A DNA stretch of 64,000 nt from Neurospora intermedia (Eukaryota; Ascomycota; Sordariomycetes; Sordariales; Sordariaceae): positions 273,001 through 337,000 of the forward strand of contig BTPP01000001.1 of the NCBI GenBank assembly GCA_037102815.1, in the 5' to 3' direction. This document shows, piece by piece, positions 12,301 to 23,164 of this stretch. The stretch's first letter is position 1. Each line of letters begins with the position of its first letter. The notes under the pieces are model-generated. The model did no database searches, was not told where the DNA came from, and was given only the letters and a program-made list of their open reading frames with translations. The translations under genes and the position numbers were made by a program.

Positions 12301-14481
12301 GTAATCGATCCTCGAGAGAACAACCGGAGTTTGGGAGATCGATAAGATGAAGGTCATCTCGCAAAGGAAAGCCGAAAGAGCAAACATCATGCGATCCTTT
12401 ATTACTGGTGCCTTGGAAAGTTTTTGGTCTTCCCTATTCCTTTTGAGATTCAAAGATTGACGAGGCACAAGGACGATGACAAGGGAACAATGCGAAGAGA
12501 TAATACCGTTGCTTCGGCAAAGGACAGACAACGTGAACAACTCAAAGGGGGCGAGCACGCTCATACGATGGCGCACCACTGGAGATACTAAAAGTGGTCT
12601 TCGAGAACAGCCACAAAGTCAGCGTTGCAGCAGCCAGGTGCAAGCCCCATTCAGATTGCCTGTCAGCCCTTCTGCATGTAGTTGTACACTAGCTCTAGTG
12701 TACCTTACTGCGACACGCATTTGCAACCCTCCGATTTCCTCTGTGGAGTTTCTATCTCGCTTGCTGGCGATCACGGCCCGCGATAAAGATCGTCATGATA
12801 GGGCTCAGCTAGGACTTTATTGCTTAAACCACAGCCGACGAATATCATCCCATCATGGAACATAGGCGGCTGGCCGCTGGTTGGCTGTTGTATTGTCAAT
12901 CTTGTCAATCAATATTTTGTACACTACATGCCCTTGGTACTCGCTCGCGGCCAGGACAACGCTATCCCCATCTGGGCATGGCCCTGGCCCCCAATGATGC
13001 ATGCTGGCCGGCTCAAATCTTAACGCTAACCTTCCAAGGCAAAAACAATGCTGGACTGATCGACCAATCGACATTCCACACTATGCCCTATGTGTGTGTG
13101 TGTAAGCGACTTACAAGTCACTTGCTGTCTCTGCTCCAACAGTATGGTAATCCCCAAGACGGATGTCTTTGTCTGTAGGCTAACAAAAGCAACTCGACAG
13201 CCAGTGCGAGCCTGGTGATACTGTGGTAAGAGCTCGAAACAAAGGTTCTTTACCGTGAAAGGAGCCGATAAGCCTCGCGAGCTTTCACTGTCAAGGAAGC
13301 TCCAGGAGATGACAAAGTCCGAGAATTCGGGAACATAGGATTCAGGGCGACACCAAGCCACACCCGAAAATCGTTGACATGCCTGCAGATATTGGTTATC
13401 GTCGACTACAATACCAATCATGTCCCATCAAGAACATCACAGCCGGCTCGAAGCCATTATTTTGCCGTTCAGTCGCCCAGAAGATCTCGTCGTTATCACC
13501 CAGCTGCCAGCTTTACATGCAATACATGCATCGTGGAGACAGAGCAGATCTACATAGTATTCTGTGCACACCCAACATCCACGAGGAAAGCACGTTGTCT
13601 CACTGGTTGATAGTCCGAACGTGACCCTTACCGTCATACTGCGGTTGCGAGCAAAAGTTTTACCTCCCTGTCAGGTATCTCACACAGACCACCACAGCCA
13701 ACGCTTCGTGAGCACTGTGTGGTCAACGACCTGGCCCACGGGTTTAACTTACCCATATCACCATAGTAGTTCTCATCACAGTGATCAGCGGATCTCACGC
13801 TCCGATACGCCTCAGTCAACTACCACGCTAGTGTAGACTTCCTAGCATCGAGACTCCCACCAGACACGGAACTAAGACAAGTGTGTGAGCGAATAGCAGT
13901 TCAGAAAGGCACAGAGACGTGAGTGAGAAGACCCGAAGGGGGAAGAGATAGCACACTTGGATCGGCATCGACGACAAGGCATGCATAGAGGTACGCATGT
14001 CATGAGGGAGGCGTTTAGGACGGAAGACACAGAATACTCGGAGTATCTTTCCGGACCGTTGGGGACACTGCAACACATCCGCGAGTCGTTAGGTAATATT
14101 GGCCCCGGTGGGTGGGTGGTCAGCAATACAACTGAGACTCTTCGACACACCAAGTCAGATTGGATACAATCCTCGTTATCGGGAACCTCCAGTGGATTAT
14201 CAACGAAGGCTTCACATCGGCCTTGTCTTCGGCCCCTTCCTATCAACATAAGTTGGGGCCCATCAGATCTGTCTGTCTGTCATCTTCCTTCAGGCACAGA
14301 GTCAGACTTGCTCGAGTCATCCTTCCCGTCTTATATCAGCTTCCATTCATCTGCAGGAACAAACAAAAAGGACTTCTTACCTCTATACATGTCACTTCTC
14401 TTTACTTCCAGGCAGCTTACAGCGACCCCAACGCCACCGAAATACCAAGTCCAAGTCATCAACAAAACACCCACCATCGAA
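9340..14481. other. 5.1-kb stretch without a supportable gene
   Basis: This is the longest gene-poor stretch in the window. Open frames on both strands overlap each other, have mixed composition and lack recognisable motifs or consistent splice signals. The left 300 bases should include the promoter of the minus-strand gene starting at 9339. The right 200 bases, rich in ACC and CCA near 14400-14480, lead the gene at 14482. A long-noncoding or regulatory role is possible, but nothing in the sequence proves it. Confidence 0.4.
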
Positions 14482-16239
14482 ATGTCCTCAAACTCAACCC
14501 CCTCCATCACGAGCCTCTACCCCGAATACCGCACCACCACCCGCCTGGACCACCTTCGCTCAACCGCCTACTCCTACCTGGACGCCCAATCCCACACCTA
14601 CCTTGACTACACCGGCTCCGGCCTTTGCTCCTCCTTCCAACTAGCCGCCCACGAAGCCCGGCTCGCCTCTACCCTCTACGGCAACCCCCACTCCGTCAAC
14701 CCGACTTCCGAAGCCGCCACCATCGCGGTTGAGCAAACCCGCAAAAGGATCCTGAAGCACTTCAACGCGGACCCCGAAGAATATGCTGTTATCTTCACCC
14801 CGAACGCCACGGGCGCCGCGAGGTTGGTCGGAGAGGGATATCAGTACAAAAGGGGCGGGAGGCTGGTGTTAAGTGCAGATAATCATAACAGTGTCAATGG
14901 GATGAGGGAGTTTGCGAAGAGGAAGGGGGCGAAAGTGGAATATGTCGGGATTAGTGGGACTGATATGAGGATTAAAGAGCACGATGTTATCGAGAAGCTG
15001 CCCACAAGATATGCCGGAGTGATAGGAAAAGTGAGAAAAGTGGTGACTGCGCCAGTTAAGGGGTGTCTTGGGCATTTGTCTTCTGCTCCTGATTCAGGGG
15101 GGCGGATAGCATTGCCGATGTCCGAGAAGCAACAATATCAAAACCACCAACATCAGTCGATGGGAAAAACAGAGGAGAAAAGAGGGGGGGGAGAAAGACG
15201 AAATGGCTTGTTTGCGTACCCAGCTCAATCAAACTTCACTGGCGTCCGACATCCCCTGCACTGGGTACCACTGGCTCAGTCACGGGGTTACGACGTCCTT
15301 CTTGACGCTGCCGCTTACCTGCCTACCTCCCGCCTCGATCTCTCGGGGGACATCAAGCCTGAGTTCATCATCGTGTCATGGTACAAACTCTTTGGCTACC
15401 CCACCGGCGTCGGCAGTCTCATCGTCAAGCGCTCTGCCCTCGCCAAACTTCGCAGGCCTTGGTTCTCAGGAGGAACCGTCAAGGCAGTTACTGTTGGAGT
15501 AAAGTGGCATCAGCTCAGCGACCGGCTGGAAGAAGCCTTTGAGGACGGGACCGTCAACTTCTTGAGTATCCCCGAAGTGGCTGTGGGATTGGATTGGTTG
15601 GATTCCAAGGAAAATCCTCCTTCTCCTCCTCCTTCTTCTTCTTCTTCCTCCAGTCCTTGTCCCAGTCCTGAGAGTACCGGTTCCAACGGAGAGAGAAACG
15701 GAGTAGGCGGCATGGAAATCCTCGAAACCCGCGTCCGTTGTCTTACGGGTTACTTCCTGGAAAGACTCCAAAACCTGCGCCACAGCGACGGCCGACGGAT
15801 GGTTGAGATTTACGGACCAACAGACACCAAGATGCGCGGAGGCAGCGTGGCGTTCAACTTGGTCGATGCGCGCGGGAAGTACGTTGACGAGCGACTGGTT
15901 GCGTTCGAGTCTGCGGCCGCGGGGATTAGTTTGAGGACGGGATGTTTCTGTAATCCCGGCGCGGGCGAGGCGGCGTTCGGGTTGGATATCTGGACGTCGT
16001 TTTCGAGGTTGCCGCTGCCCACGTTGTGGAGGATGTGGAGAGGCCAGGGGAGGGATAAGGAGTTGAGCTTTGAGGAGTTGTTGAGGGTGCTGGGGTTGCC
16101 GACGGCGGGGGGGATAAGGGTCAGCTTTGGGGTGGCGAGTAATGAGAGGGATGTGGATAGGCTCTTTGAGTTTGTAGAGAAGACGTATAGAGATAGAGTG
16201 ACGGGGAAGGAGGGGTTGCCTGATAGGATGGGGTGTTGA
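14482..16239 (+). CDS. PLP-dependent class V aminotransferase fold protein, molybdenum cofactor sulfurase-like
   Basis: Single exon, 585 residues. The same frame is open upstream to 13957, but the ATG at 14482 follows CATCGAA and starts the conserved part, so it was chosen. Fold-type I PLP motifs appear in order: YLDYTGSGL, GNPHSVNPTSEAA, FTPNATGAARL, DNHNSVNGMREFA, LDAAAYLPT (PLP Asp) and SWYKLFGYPTG with the probable Schiff-base Lys at residue 302. Near the C-terminus LRTGCFCNPGA matches the cysteine motif of eukaryotic Mo-cofactor sulfurases, which carries the persulfide. Unlike full MOCOS/ABA3 enzymes there is no MOSC domain after it. Low-complexity inserts occur near residues 205-240 (QHQSMGKTEEKR) and in a proline/serine run near 375-395. 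Likely roles are cysteine desulfuration or Mo-cofactor sulfuration in the cytosol. The substrate is inferred from family resemblance only. Confidence 0.9.
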   Translation: MSSNSTPSITSLYPEYRTTTRLDHLRSTAYSYLDAQSHTYLDYTGSGLCSSFQLAAHEARLASTLYGNPHSVNPTSEAATIAVEQTRKRILKHFNADPEEYAVIFTPNATGAARLVGEGYQYKRGGRLVLSADNHNSVNGMREFAKRKGAKVEYVGISGTDMRIKEHDVIEKLPTRYAGVIGKVRKVVTAPVKGCLGHLSSAPDSGGRIALPMSEKQQYQNHQHQSMGKTEEKRGGGERRNGLFAYPAQSNFTGVRHPLHWVPLAQSRGYDVLLDAAAYLPTSRLDLSGDIKPEFIIVSWYKLFGYPTGVGSLIVKRSALAKLRRPWFSGGTVKAVTVGVKWHQLSDRLEEAFEDGTVNFLSIPEVAVGLDWLDSKENPPSPPPSSSSSSSPCPSPESTGSNGERNGVGGMEILETRVRCLTGYFLERLQNLRHSDGRRMVEIYGPTDTKMRGGSVAFNLVDARGKYVDERLVAFESAAAGISLRTGCFCNPGAGEAAFGLDIWTSFSRLPLPTLWRMWRGQGRDKELSFEELLRVLGLPTAGGIRVSFGVASNERDVDRLFEFVEKTYRDRVTGKEGLPDRMGC

Positions 16240-17470
16240 AGGAAGGATTGGGATATAGATGGGTTGTTAAGATGGATGGTTAATGTACATAATTGAAAGT
16301 TCGAGTGTTGATGTTAAAGGGAGTATGTGCTTCTGCTCAGTATTTGGTATTGTCCTTTGGTGTTGAGGTGGGATGGAAGCACGGAAGACGTTGAATGACG
16401 GAGAGAGATGTCAAAGAGTGGGTCAAAAGTCATTTCAGTTACAGTGGGCAGCCGCTGTGTTTTGGAAGGTAAATCGAGCAACGAGGTCAGAAGTGGAACT
16501 CCGACGACATCTCATCTGTTTTGACTTTTACGAACCTCCCAACATCTCGGACATAGGCACGGCGCTTGGATGCGAGTTTGACGCATCCTGCTGTACACAT
16601 TGCCTGTAAGTATGCCTTGAGACTCTTTTAGCTAAGCGCGGGCTTAGGTAGTCGGACTTTATGTGCATTTGTTCCAGGGGCTGATGCTGGCCGCACAAAG
16701 GCCACCCAATTTCCAGGTAAAGGCTCCCTCCATGCTCAGCGCTACCGTCGTCGGACTAGCGAACAAAACAGCTGACTTCTTTCTGTTATCATACCACGTA
16801 AACAACCCCACCGTATCCCCAGCAACCAGAAAGGGGAAGACGGCCGCAAGTGTTCCCAACTTCCCATCCATGGTCCCGATTGAACGAGTCCAGCCCACGC
16901 CAACACACATTCGGAGCCCCCGTCACAGCCTGGTCGTGCTCTGCGCCCACCCCCGCATTGCTTCGACGGTCCACCACTCGAGCCAACATGTTTCGTTCGT
17001 CACCTTCCCGCAGCGCCGGTAGGGCCTCCCATTGGAGATTTGGTGTGCTTGATTAGCGGTTATGTGCATGACAGGGTCCCTGGAAGAGAGGCTGTGTGGT
17101 GGGAACGGCCCGCTGGTGGCCGCCGATAGCCACTTATAGCGGCCGGGCGCATCATCTAGCCATTCGTGGGCGTACAACATGACATGCAAAGACCAAAAAG
17201 TGCAGGAAAATGCACGATGCAACCAACGGGAGCAAGACATGAAAGCAAACGGATTCTGCCAGTCTGCCTAAGGACACGACGGACATATGGAAGCGACCCC
17301 TCATTTTGGGCTTCCCTTCCTTTGCTGCTGGTGGGCTGAGTTGAGAGGGTTTATCTTGAGCGAATTCCCGTCTCTTTTCAGTGCTGGAAATTTGCACCCT
17401 TGATATGTGTTACTGTGGCATGAGTGCCTGTTTTCGTTGTATTGAATGGGGACTGTAACTCGACGCAATC
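16240..17470. other. Intergenic region, left border of the accessory island
   Basis: No gene is supported. The 3' flank of the PLP gene is T/G rich near 16290-16350. A C-rich, protein-like stretch near 16680-17020 has no start context and is open on both strands. The region marks the change from broadly conserved genes on the left to island genes on the right. Confidence 0.4.
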
Positions 17471-18810
17471 ATGCCGACTACTCCATCTTCCAGACGTAAC
17501 TCTCAACGAAGCCGACGGGGAAGCACTCCGCCGATACCAGGACAAAATGGCTCGAAGCTTGCGGGACGCATAATGTGGTTGCCGTATGCGGATGAGCTCA
17601 GCGTGTCGACTGGTTTCTCCGAGGAATCTCATAACCATCCGGTCCTTGTGCTTTCGAAGAAGATTGCTGCAGATGGGAAGGTTGACATTCTTTTTGTGAG
17701 TTGCGCAGGACTCTTCAAATTTTCCAATGGATCAGTCATGTCTGGTCCCAAGACTCGACGTCCACAAGCTAACAAGCTTGGTATGTGCAATCCAGATGAC
17801 ATCCTTTGGTGGCACGGATCTTGAAACGAGGCATCGACATAGCAACGCTCAACTACGAGGAATTTACCTTCCCATTGATCCGTCACCTCCCCATCCAGAC
17901 AACCATATCCAACTGCAGCTTGACCACGGCGTGCCGGCCTTCAAGAAGAACTCCTACGTAAATACTAGGGACCATAAGAAGATCCTCTTCTCTCTTCTGA
18001 GAAACTACGATCATCGCAAAAACAAGATCTACACCATCACGGATGCCTCATACCAGATTGTGGTGGCACATTCCGGTTACCGCGAGCCCACTCCTCCTCC
18101 TGTCTATGATGACAGTTTCACTGTTCCAGTTCCTCTGGACATTCTTGTTCAGGCTCATCTGGAAGCAGAGAGAAAGCGGAGCCAGGGATACGGAACAATG
18201 CCAAGTGTTACTGTTAGTCACTACCTCTCTTTCTTGAACGATATAAATCTGGTTTCACTGGGTCATGTTTTCTAACTCCCTCTTTCAGACACGGCTACAA
18301 TTCCCCGCCTCACGGCCTGTCCAAAACGCTGCTCGAAGCGACCACCACAGCTACTCCGCCTCACGACCTGTCCAAAGCACTGCTAGAAGCGACCACCGCA
18401 GCTACAACAGCTGGAACGACTACAACCCGTACTATTCCGATGTCCAGCCCCAGAGAAAGCGCAACTCCGCAAGACCTTGCGGTCACTCGTCAAGTGGATC
18501 TCCAGACGATCTCTCACCAAGCGCCCAGGTTGTTATCGGCCTTATCATTGCGACTATCTTTGCCTGTGTAGTGGCTGCCGTGTGCATGATTTTCAGTTAT
18601 TTGTTTAAAGATCTGAAGGCGGTTGACTGGCACAAGGTAGCTAACGCTATCGGGTCCTTCTTTTGGGACTGCTTGGGGGCTATGGGTAAGATCCTCAAGT
18701 ATCTGGTAGTCGGCATGGCTAAGAGTGTCGTGTGGGTGGCAAAGAGTGCTTGGGTGTTGGTGAGGGACTGGATCATAGGAACACCAGAGGACAAGTTGAA
18801 GCTTTTCTGA
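17471..18810 (+). CDS. Island family protein: PemK/MazF-like N-domain with C-terminal membrane helices
   Basis: Three exons: join(17471..17695, 17796..18212, 18289..18810), 387 residues. Introns have GTGAGT...GCTAAC...CCAG and GTTAGT...TCTAAC...TCAG signals, both phase 0. A basic Ser/Arg-rich start is followed by GRIMWLP (residues about 32-38), HPVLVLS (56-62), then at the first intron junction MTSFGGTDLETR, then YLPIDPSPPHPD, KNSYVNT and LFSLLRNYD. The order of a G-x-I-x-W strand, H/R-P-x-L-V-x-S, T-S and 'kkdSyVn' resembles PemK/MazF barrels; this is inference. The second intron joins a Pro/Ser linker containing two SRPVQ[NS][AT]ARSDH repeats. It ends in one strong transmembrane helix (VVIGLIIATIFACVVAAVC) and an amphipathic or second helix (LKYLVVGMAKSVVWVAK). 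The paralog at 34413..36237 has the same architecture. Function unknown. Confidence 0.8.
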
Positions 18811-20013
18811 GTACCTTGGTCTTGCTTCAAAGGAGGTCTTCAAGGGAGGTAGAGGTAGGCTACCTGCCGTCTACCTACACTATGGGATAAAGCACGGGCT
18901 TAACTTGAACGCTGGGCGGGGTCAAGGTCATGCTGACCTCGAGGTTCTTTCACTTCCCGTTGAGGGCGGGAATCTAGAGTGCCGGCGTATGAGGCTCATA
19001 CGTCATTCATTGAGCTTTGGGATCTGGGTTGTTTTCTGTCTTTCCCGTTACTCCGTACCTTCCATCCTTTGGTCGCTTCTTCTTGCACCGCTTCGTCGTC
19101 CGAAGTACATTCTGTTTCTGCCTGGGGCATCTAGGGCAGTTTGAAGTTCTGCACGTAGAGGTAACTTTCAATACAGATTCTGCACACAAAAGATTGAATT
19201 GTACCTTGCCCCACCTTGTTTGTCGCTTGCTCTGGTTTAAAATCCAAGATCTTCTCGCGACCTTCCTTCTCTCACCTCTCAAACTTTTCCCCTCACCACC
19301 AACTGTCGGTCCCCAGTTCCTCAAACCAAACATCACCCAGTTCTTCAAGCACACCAGCATCACTTGATACACGTGTATCACCCAGCCAGTGTGTTGAAGG
19401 TAGGCAGTCTGAAGCTCGTACAGCAGGGCCGAACTTGCCTCGAGACACGCATCTGCTTTCCCCTCCTGAATTCCCCAGAACGCGGTCGGCAGGAGGACAG
19501 GTAGTTCGAAGACGCCTCCAACTACAGCCAAACCAGCTCTCAAAACCTCGGCAACAACACCTGCTACGACCGCATCCAACCCCCCCTCGTATCATACGTC
19601 AACATCGTTGACCGTAAGTAGTCGCCTCTTGTTCATTCTGTCAGAAAGGTAAAGCAATAGTGAGTGCTGACTTTTACTCCAGGGCGCCGCTCCTCCCAGC
19701 CACAAAAGAGAGGTCGTCGTCGTCGTCATCGTCGTCATCGTGTGCCCCCCTCACGGCACCCGGCCCTGACCAGAAGAAGGCGTTTGTTGTCTACACTCTG
19801 CTTTGATGAATGGCAAAGCAGCGGGGATCGCCCCTGCCCGAGCCTACCCTGACAGCCGTGAAAGCATCCGAGATGCTTCGCATCCATCCAGCACACAAGA
19901 AAAACAGGAAAGTGATTGTACACACGAGTAATGAGTAAGTAGCAGCTGTTCCTTGTTTTCTTCTGTCAGGAGTGATGGGATCCTGAGTCCTAACTTCATC
20001 TCCAGGTGCTGCA

Positions 20014-20173
20014 GCAGTGGCAGCCGCCACAACAAAGGTGGACGCCCACGCCCATTCAACGCCATGTCTTCCACCAGCTCTTCTCATGCTTCTGCTACTC
20101 GCCATGCCGATAACCATGACAAAACCGCAGTGGCAGCCGCCACAACAGAGGCGGACGCCCACGCCCATTCAGT
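20014..20173 (+). repeat. Imperfect tandem duplication, period 113 bp
   Basis: Bases 20014..20060 and 20127..20173 are 47-base direct copies that differ at only two positions, both transitions (A/G, T/C). The start-to-start distance is 113 bp, which is not a multiple of three, so any protein reading through would change frame between copies. The unit includes GGACGCCCACGCCCATTCA. Confidence 0.9.
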
Positions 20174-20201
20174 ACCAGGGCGGCCCGGGCCAGCCTAAGG
20201 G

Positions 20202-20291
20202 CTGCACCAGCATTTGAGAAGCTTGTCAAAGATGTTAAGAACAAGGGAGAGGGCTTGCCGCCACTCTCAAGCTTCTCAAATGCTGGTGCAG
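20202..20291. repeat. Perfect 24-bp inverted repeat with 42-base loop
   Basis: The arms at 20202..20225 and 20268..20291 are exact reverse complements; the left arm begins CTGCACCAGCATTTG. The spacer is 42 bases. The arms are GC-balanced and fall inside a coding-looking segment rather than after a stop codon, so a simple terminator is unlikely. Confidence 0.95.
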
Positions 20292-20531
20292 TCGAGACTC
20301 TGAAGCAGTCTTGTTGGACTTGGACGACGAAAAGGTGTTGATTCTGGTAGTAGGAACAGGGAAGAAGGGAAATTGAAAGCAGGGCAGTCTAAATACCCAG
20401 GCAGGATGGGAGGGCCAGTGAATGGAAGCACAGTGAATGGGCGCCATAAGGCACGGCCGGCCAACAAGTCTCCCTGGACTCTGGAGATGCGGGCCAAGCT
20501 GGAGCTTAAGTCGAAAGATGCCAAGGCAAAG

Positions 20532-20558
20532 TCGAAGTCGAAGTCGAAGTCGAAGTAG
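20532..20558 (+). repeat. AAGTCG hexanucleotide microsatellite
   Basis: Four to five consecutive AAGTCG units encode a Lys-Ser repeat that ends in a TAG stop, at the end of the preceding unresolved gene-like region. Expansion by slippage is likely. Confidence 0.8.
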
Positions 20559-20560
20559 AT

Positions 20561-22884
20561 AGGACACAATGAGACTTTTACATCTAATTATCTCCGTTCA
20601 CGTTTGTTCAAACCTTGGGGAAAAAACTGTACTATGTGACTGTAATTGTGCTTGCATGCACTGGGACATGGACGTTGTTAATGAATTGATCTTCCTTCAA
20701 GGGTTGGTTTGGGCTTTGGGACATCTCGCGATCTCACGAGCTGTAGTGAATATTTTCTCCTTTCCTTAACAAGATAGAGGTAAGATGTGCTTATGTGCAA
20801 AGAATGGAAGCCTTCCATGGAAACGGGCCAAACTGGCTGACCACACACAGGACGGAGGAGAAAGAAGAGGATCAAAGACTTGCTTGACTTATGCTGTGAG
20901 ATTAAATGTAAGGAGAAACAAGCCTTTCAGTTTGTCTCGAAGAAAGTGATCGTGAAAGAAGGATGGCAAGATGATTCGGATGAACTAGCCCAAGATGCCG
21001 TCTGGACAACCAACACTGCTCGTACTCCATTCGAATCCAAGTTTCCTGTGTTATACCTCCATCTCGCGATGCTAGATACCTTAACTAGGTAGCGTCTAAA
21101 TCATCCCTTCAATTTCTTGCCCGCTGATGCTGATTCACATGTGCTCAACTTGAGTTCACATTACGATCATATCAGATCTGGACCGCTCCTTGTTAACGGA
21201 CACTCAACATTTTAAAGACAATCGGGGCATTTCCAGGGCATCCGGCCGCTCTACCCTCTTTTACATCCCCAAAGTAATCGGACGGCAATGATCAAATATT
21301 TTCTTTATGCGAGGGTTCAGTGTCTTGATGATCTCCTTCGCAACAGCACCCGCTGCGAAAAAGTGGGTCTGGCTCAGGGGCACCCAACACTTCCCGTCAT
21401 CGGGAAAATCATCCCACCGACACGTTCTCCAGACGAAATCTTTGCTATTCACTTAAAAGGGGCGGAGAATCCGATGGTAGCATTCTGGTTGCGGAAAGAT
21501 GCTTTGAACATAATCAAAATGGCGAGTGTCCCTCAGGTGTTCGGGATCAGGGGTTCAGTGCATCCATCCATGCCCACTCGGTACACCACTGGGCAGCTAT
21601 GCTTTTTATGAGTGTCAAAGGAAAGCTTGAAGAGAGTCCAAGTATGGCTTGCATGATGAACACATCAATTCGCTGGTGGTGGGAACAATGTGGACGATAT
21701 TTTCAAGTTGCAATGTTGCCTGGCAACATGAACAGACCGCGTGGCATCTAGTTTCTTGGGGACGCCAATGACAGATCCAGGAGCCTTCAATGAAGGCTCC
21801 TGATACCACAGATTGCCAGAGGTGGATGAAAATGACGGGAATGGAACTATTGGATGAATAACGTACTTGGAAGTAGCTGGAAGGATCCAAACCGGTAGCA
21901 GGCATCCAAACTCAGCCTAGACCGCCATAGAGCATGACTGTTGGCCCGATAATCCGATCTTGCTGCCTCAGGCGGCAGCCCCAGCCACAGTAGGGCTATC
22001 ACAGTTCAGCTGGTAGACAAGCCTTCCTGCGAGTACACGTGCAGTATGGTATTGTATTGTGAGAGGCTGTCGTTGTGACTGGCAGCTGGCAAATTTGACC
22101 ACTGTCTTTGAACTCAGTGTGAGCACCAGCCACTTAACGGACGGGCAAGAGAAACAGAAAAACTTCCAGGACTCACTATCTTGACCCCTCACTTTTCCCC
22201 AAACCCTTTCCATCACAACAAAGTTCCAACGACGTTCCAACAACGTTCCAACAAAGTTCAAAAACACCGTTCACATCCCGCGTTCCCAATCTCAAGGTAC
22301 GTCGACTTGATGACCTCGGCTCAGAAATAACACAGAGGTTGTTGCAGTTGAGGCTTACATACATCTATCAGCGGATCCATGGGTGTTACCTCTACACGTA
22401 GATGAGGAGGCGGTTAAGAAGATCAACCGGGACTGAAGCTCCTGTTGACAACAAGACCATCGTGCCTCCTTGTATGTACCACATTCCTTCGCTCCTACCT
22501 ATTTTTCATTTTGAAGTGAACCCCATGTCATTCTCACCTGCATGTGTCGTTTAAAAGAGGTTCTAACATCTTTCACTCCAAGAGCATCAGGTCGCCAAGT
22601 TTCCATAATCGCACGGTCCCGGATCTCACTCTCCTGGTGACACGGGGTTTCCCGTTGAGGGAAGCAGCACCCGTTGAGGGAAGTATATGTACCTAGCTAC
22701 CTCTGCCATGAGCTGTACATAAGGCTCGTTGACGGAGCCGTCCAATCAGCTCTCTGGAGACTTGGAGAAGACAACAATCAACACATTCATCATTCCAGGT
22801 CATCAAGGCTACGCTGATTCCACGCATCACCTGGCATTGGGAGCCGCAATGAACACGAGAATGCGTACCACAACCCTGGTGCTT
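20561..22884. other. Spacer with weak coding-like patches
   Basis: No complete gene is supported. At 21261..21611 both strands are open: the plus strand reads PPTRSPDEIFAIHLKGAEN and ends in a stop at 21611, while the minus strand reads VPLSQTHFFAAGAVAKEI and also looks protein-like. Neither has a convincing start or splice pattern. At 22215-22262 four imperfect copies of AACRAMGTTCC stand in tandem. The right part, 22560-22740, looks like a promoter or leader. Confidence 0.35.
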
Positions 22885-23164
22885 TCATCGACGCTCCACA
22901 GCAAGTCAACCCTCAGCTGGCTGGTCATGACACGCAAACAAATGCACCAGACCAAGCCAGACTTGCTGTGGAGCGTCGATGACACGCAACAAAGCGAATC
23001 TCCCAGCTCCTCTGTACGGCAACCGTACCAAAGCAAATGCAGCCTTTGACGCACAGAAAGGAAGTAGAAAGCAGACCTCGGATGCCGACCCGTTTGAGCC
23101 CGGTTCAACGTACTCCGTCTTTCCACCCGTGACAAAGGAGCATGGTATTGGCATAAAACCATAG
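22817..23164 (+). other. Possible exon or remnant of an island gene
   Basis: Two adjoining frames look protein-like. One (22817-22980) reads AYHNPGAFIDAPQQVNPQLA. The other (22979..23164) reads ANLPAPLYGNRTKANAAF and ends at a stop. The change of frame falls at the right arm of the inverted repeat. No intron with good signals joins them, so this may be a gene altered by formation of the inverted repeat, or part of a spliced gene not resolved here. No family is recognised. Confidence 0.3.
22885..22982. repeat. Perfect 23-bp inverted repeat with 52-base loop
   Basis: The arms at 22885..22907 and 22960..22982 are exact reverse complements; the left arm begins TCATCGACGCTCCAC. Like the inverted repeat at 20202..20291 it lies within coding-looking sequence, and the loop is of similar size. 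Outside the arms similarity stops abruptly. Confidence 0.95.

Larger units (their letters stand above)
18811..20560 (+). other. Unresolved, repeat-bearing gene-like region
   Basis: Leader-like C/T-rich sequence at 19020-19330 is followed by several open segments with GT/AG signals, but no exon chain could be joined with confidence. The parts look protein-like in different frames: a Pro/Gln-rich segment (WQPPQQR) twice, a segment ending FEKLVKDVKNKGEGLPPLSS near 20215-20275, and a Lys/Ser tail (AKSKSKSKSK) ending near 20558. The region contains a 113-bp-period duplication, a perfect inverted repeat and an AAGTCG hexamer array, each listed separately. It may be a rapidly changing or decayed island gene. 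Confidence 0.35.

Noticed and set aside
10268-13421. Several 100-145 codon frames on both strands
   Set aside because: They overlap each other, lack motifs and good starts, and could not be joined into a consistent exon chain.
13957-14481. Upstream 175-codon extension of the PLP enzyme
   Set aside because: Open but without family-like sequence. Composition changes sharply at the ATG at 14482, where the conserved protein begins.
20014-20558. CRISPR-like or satellite array
   Set aside because: Only two copies of one unit plus a hexamer microsatellite; no regular repeat-spacer pattern, and the organism is eukaryotic.
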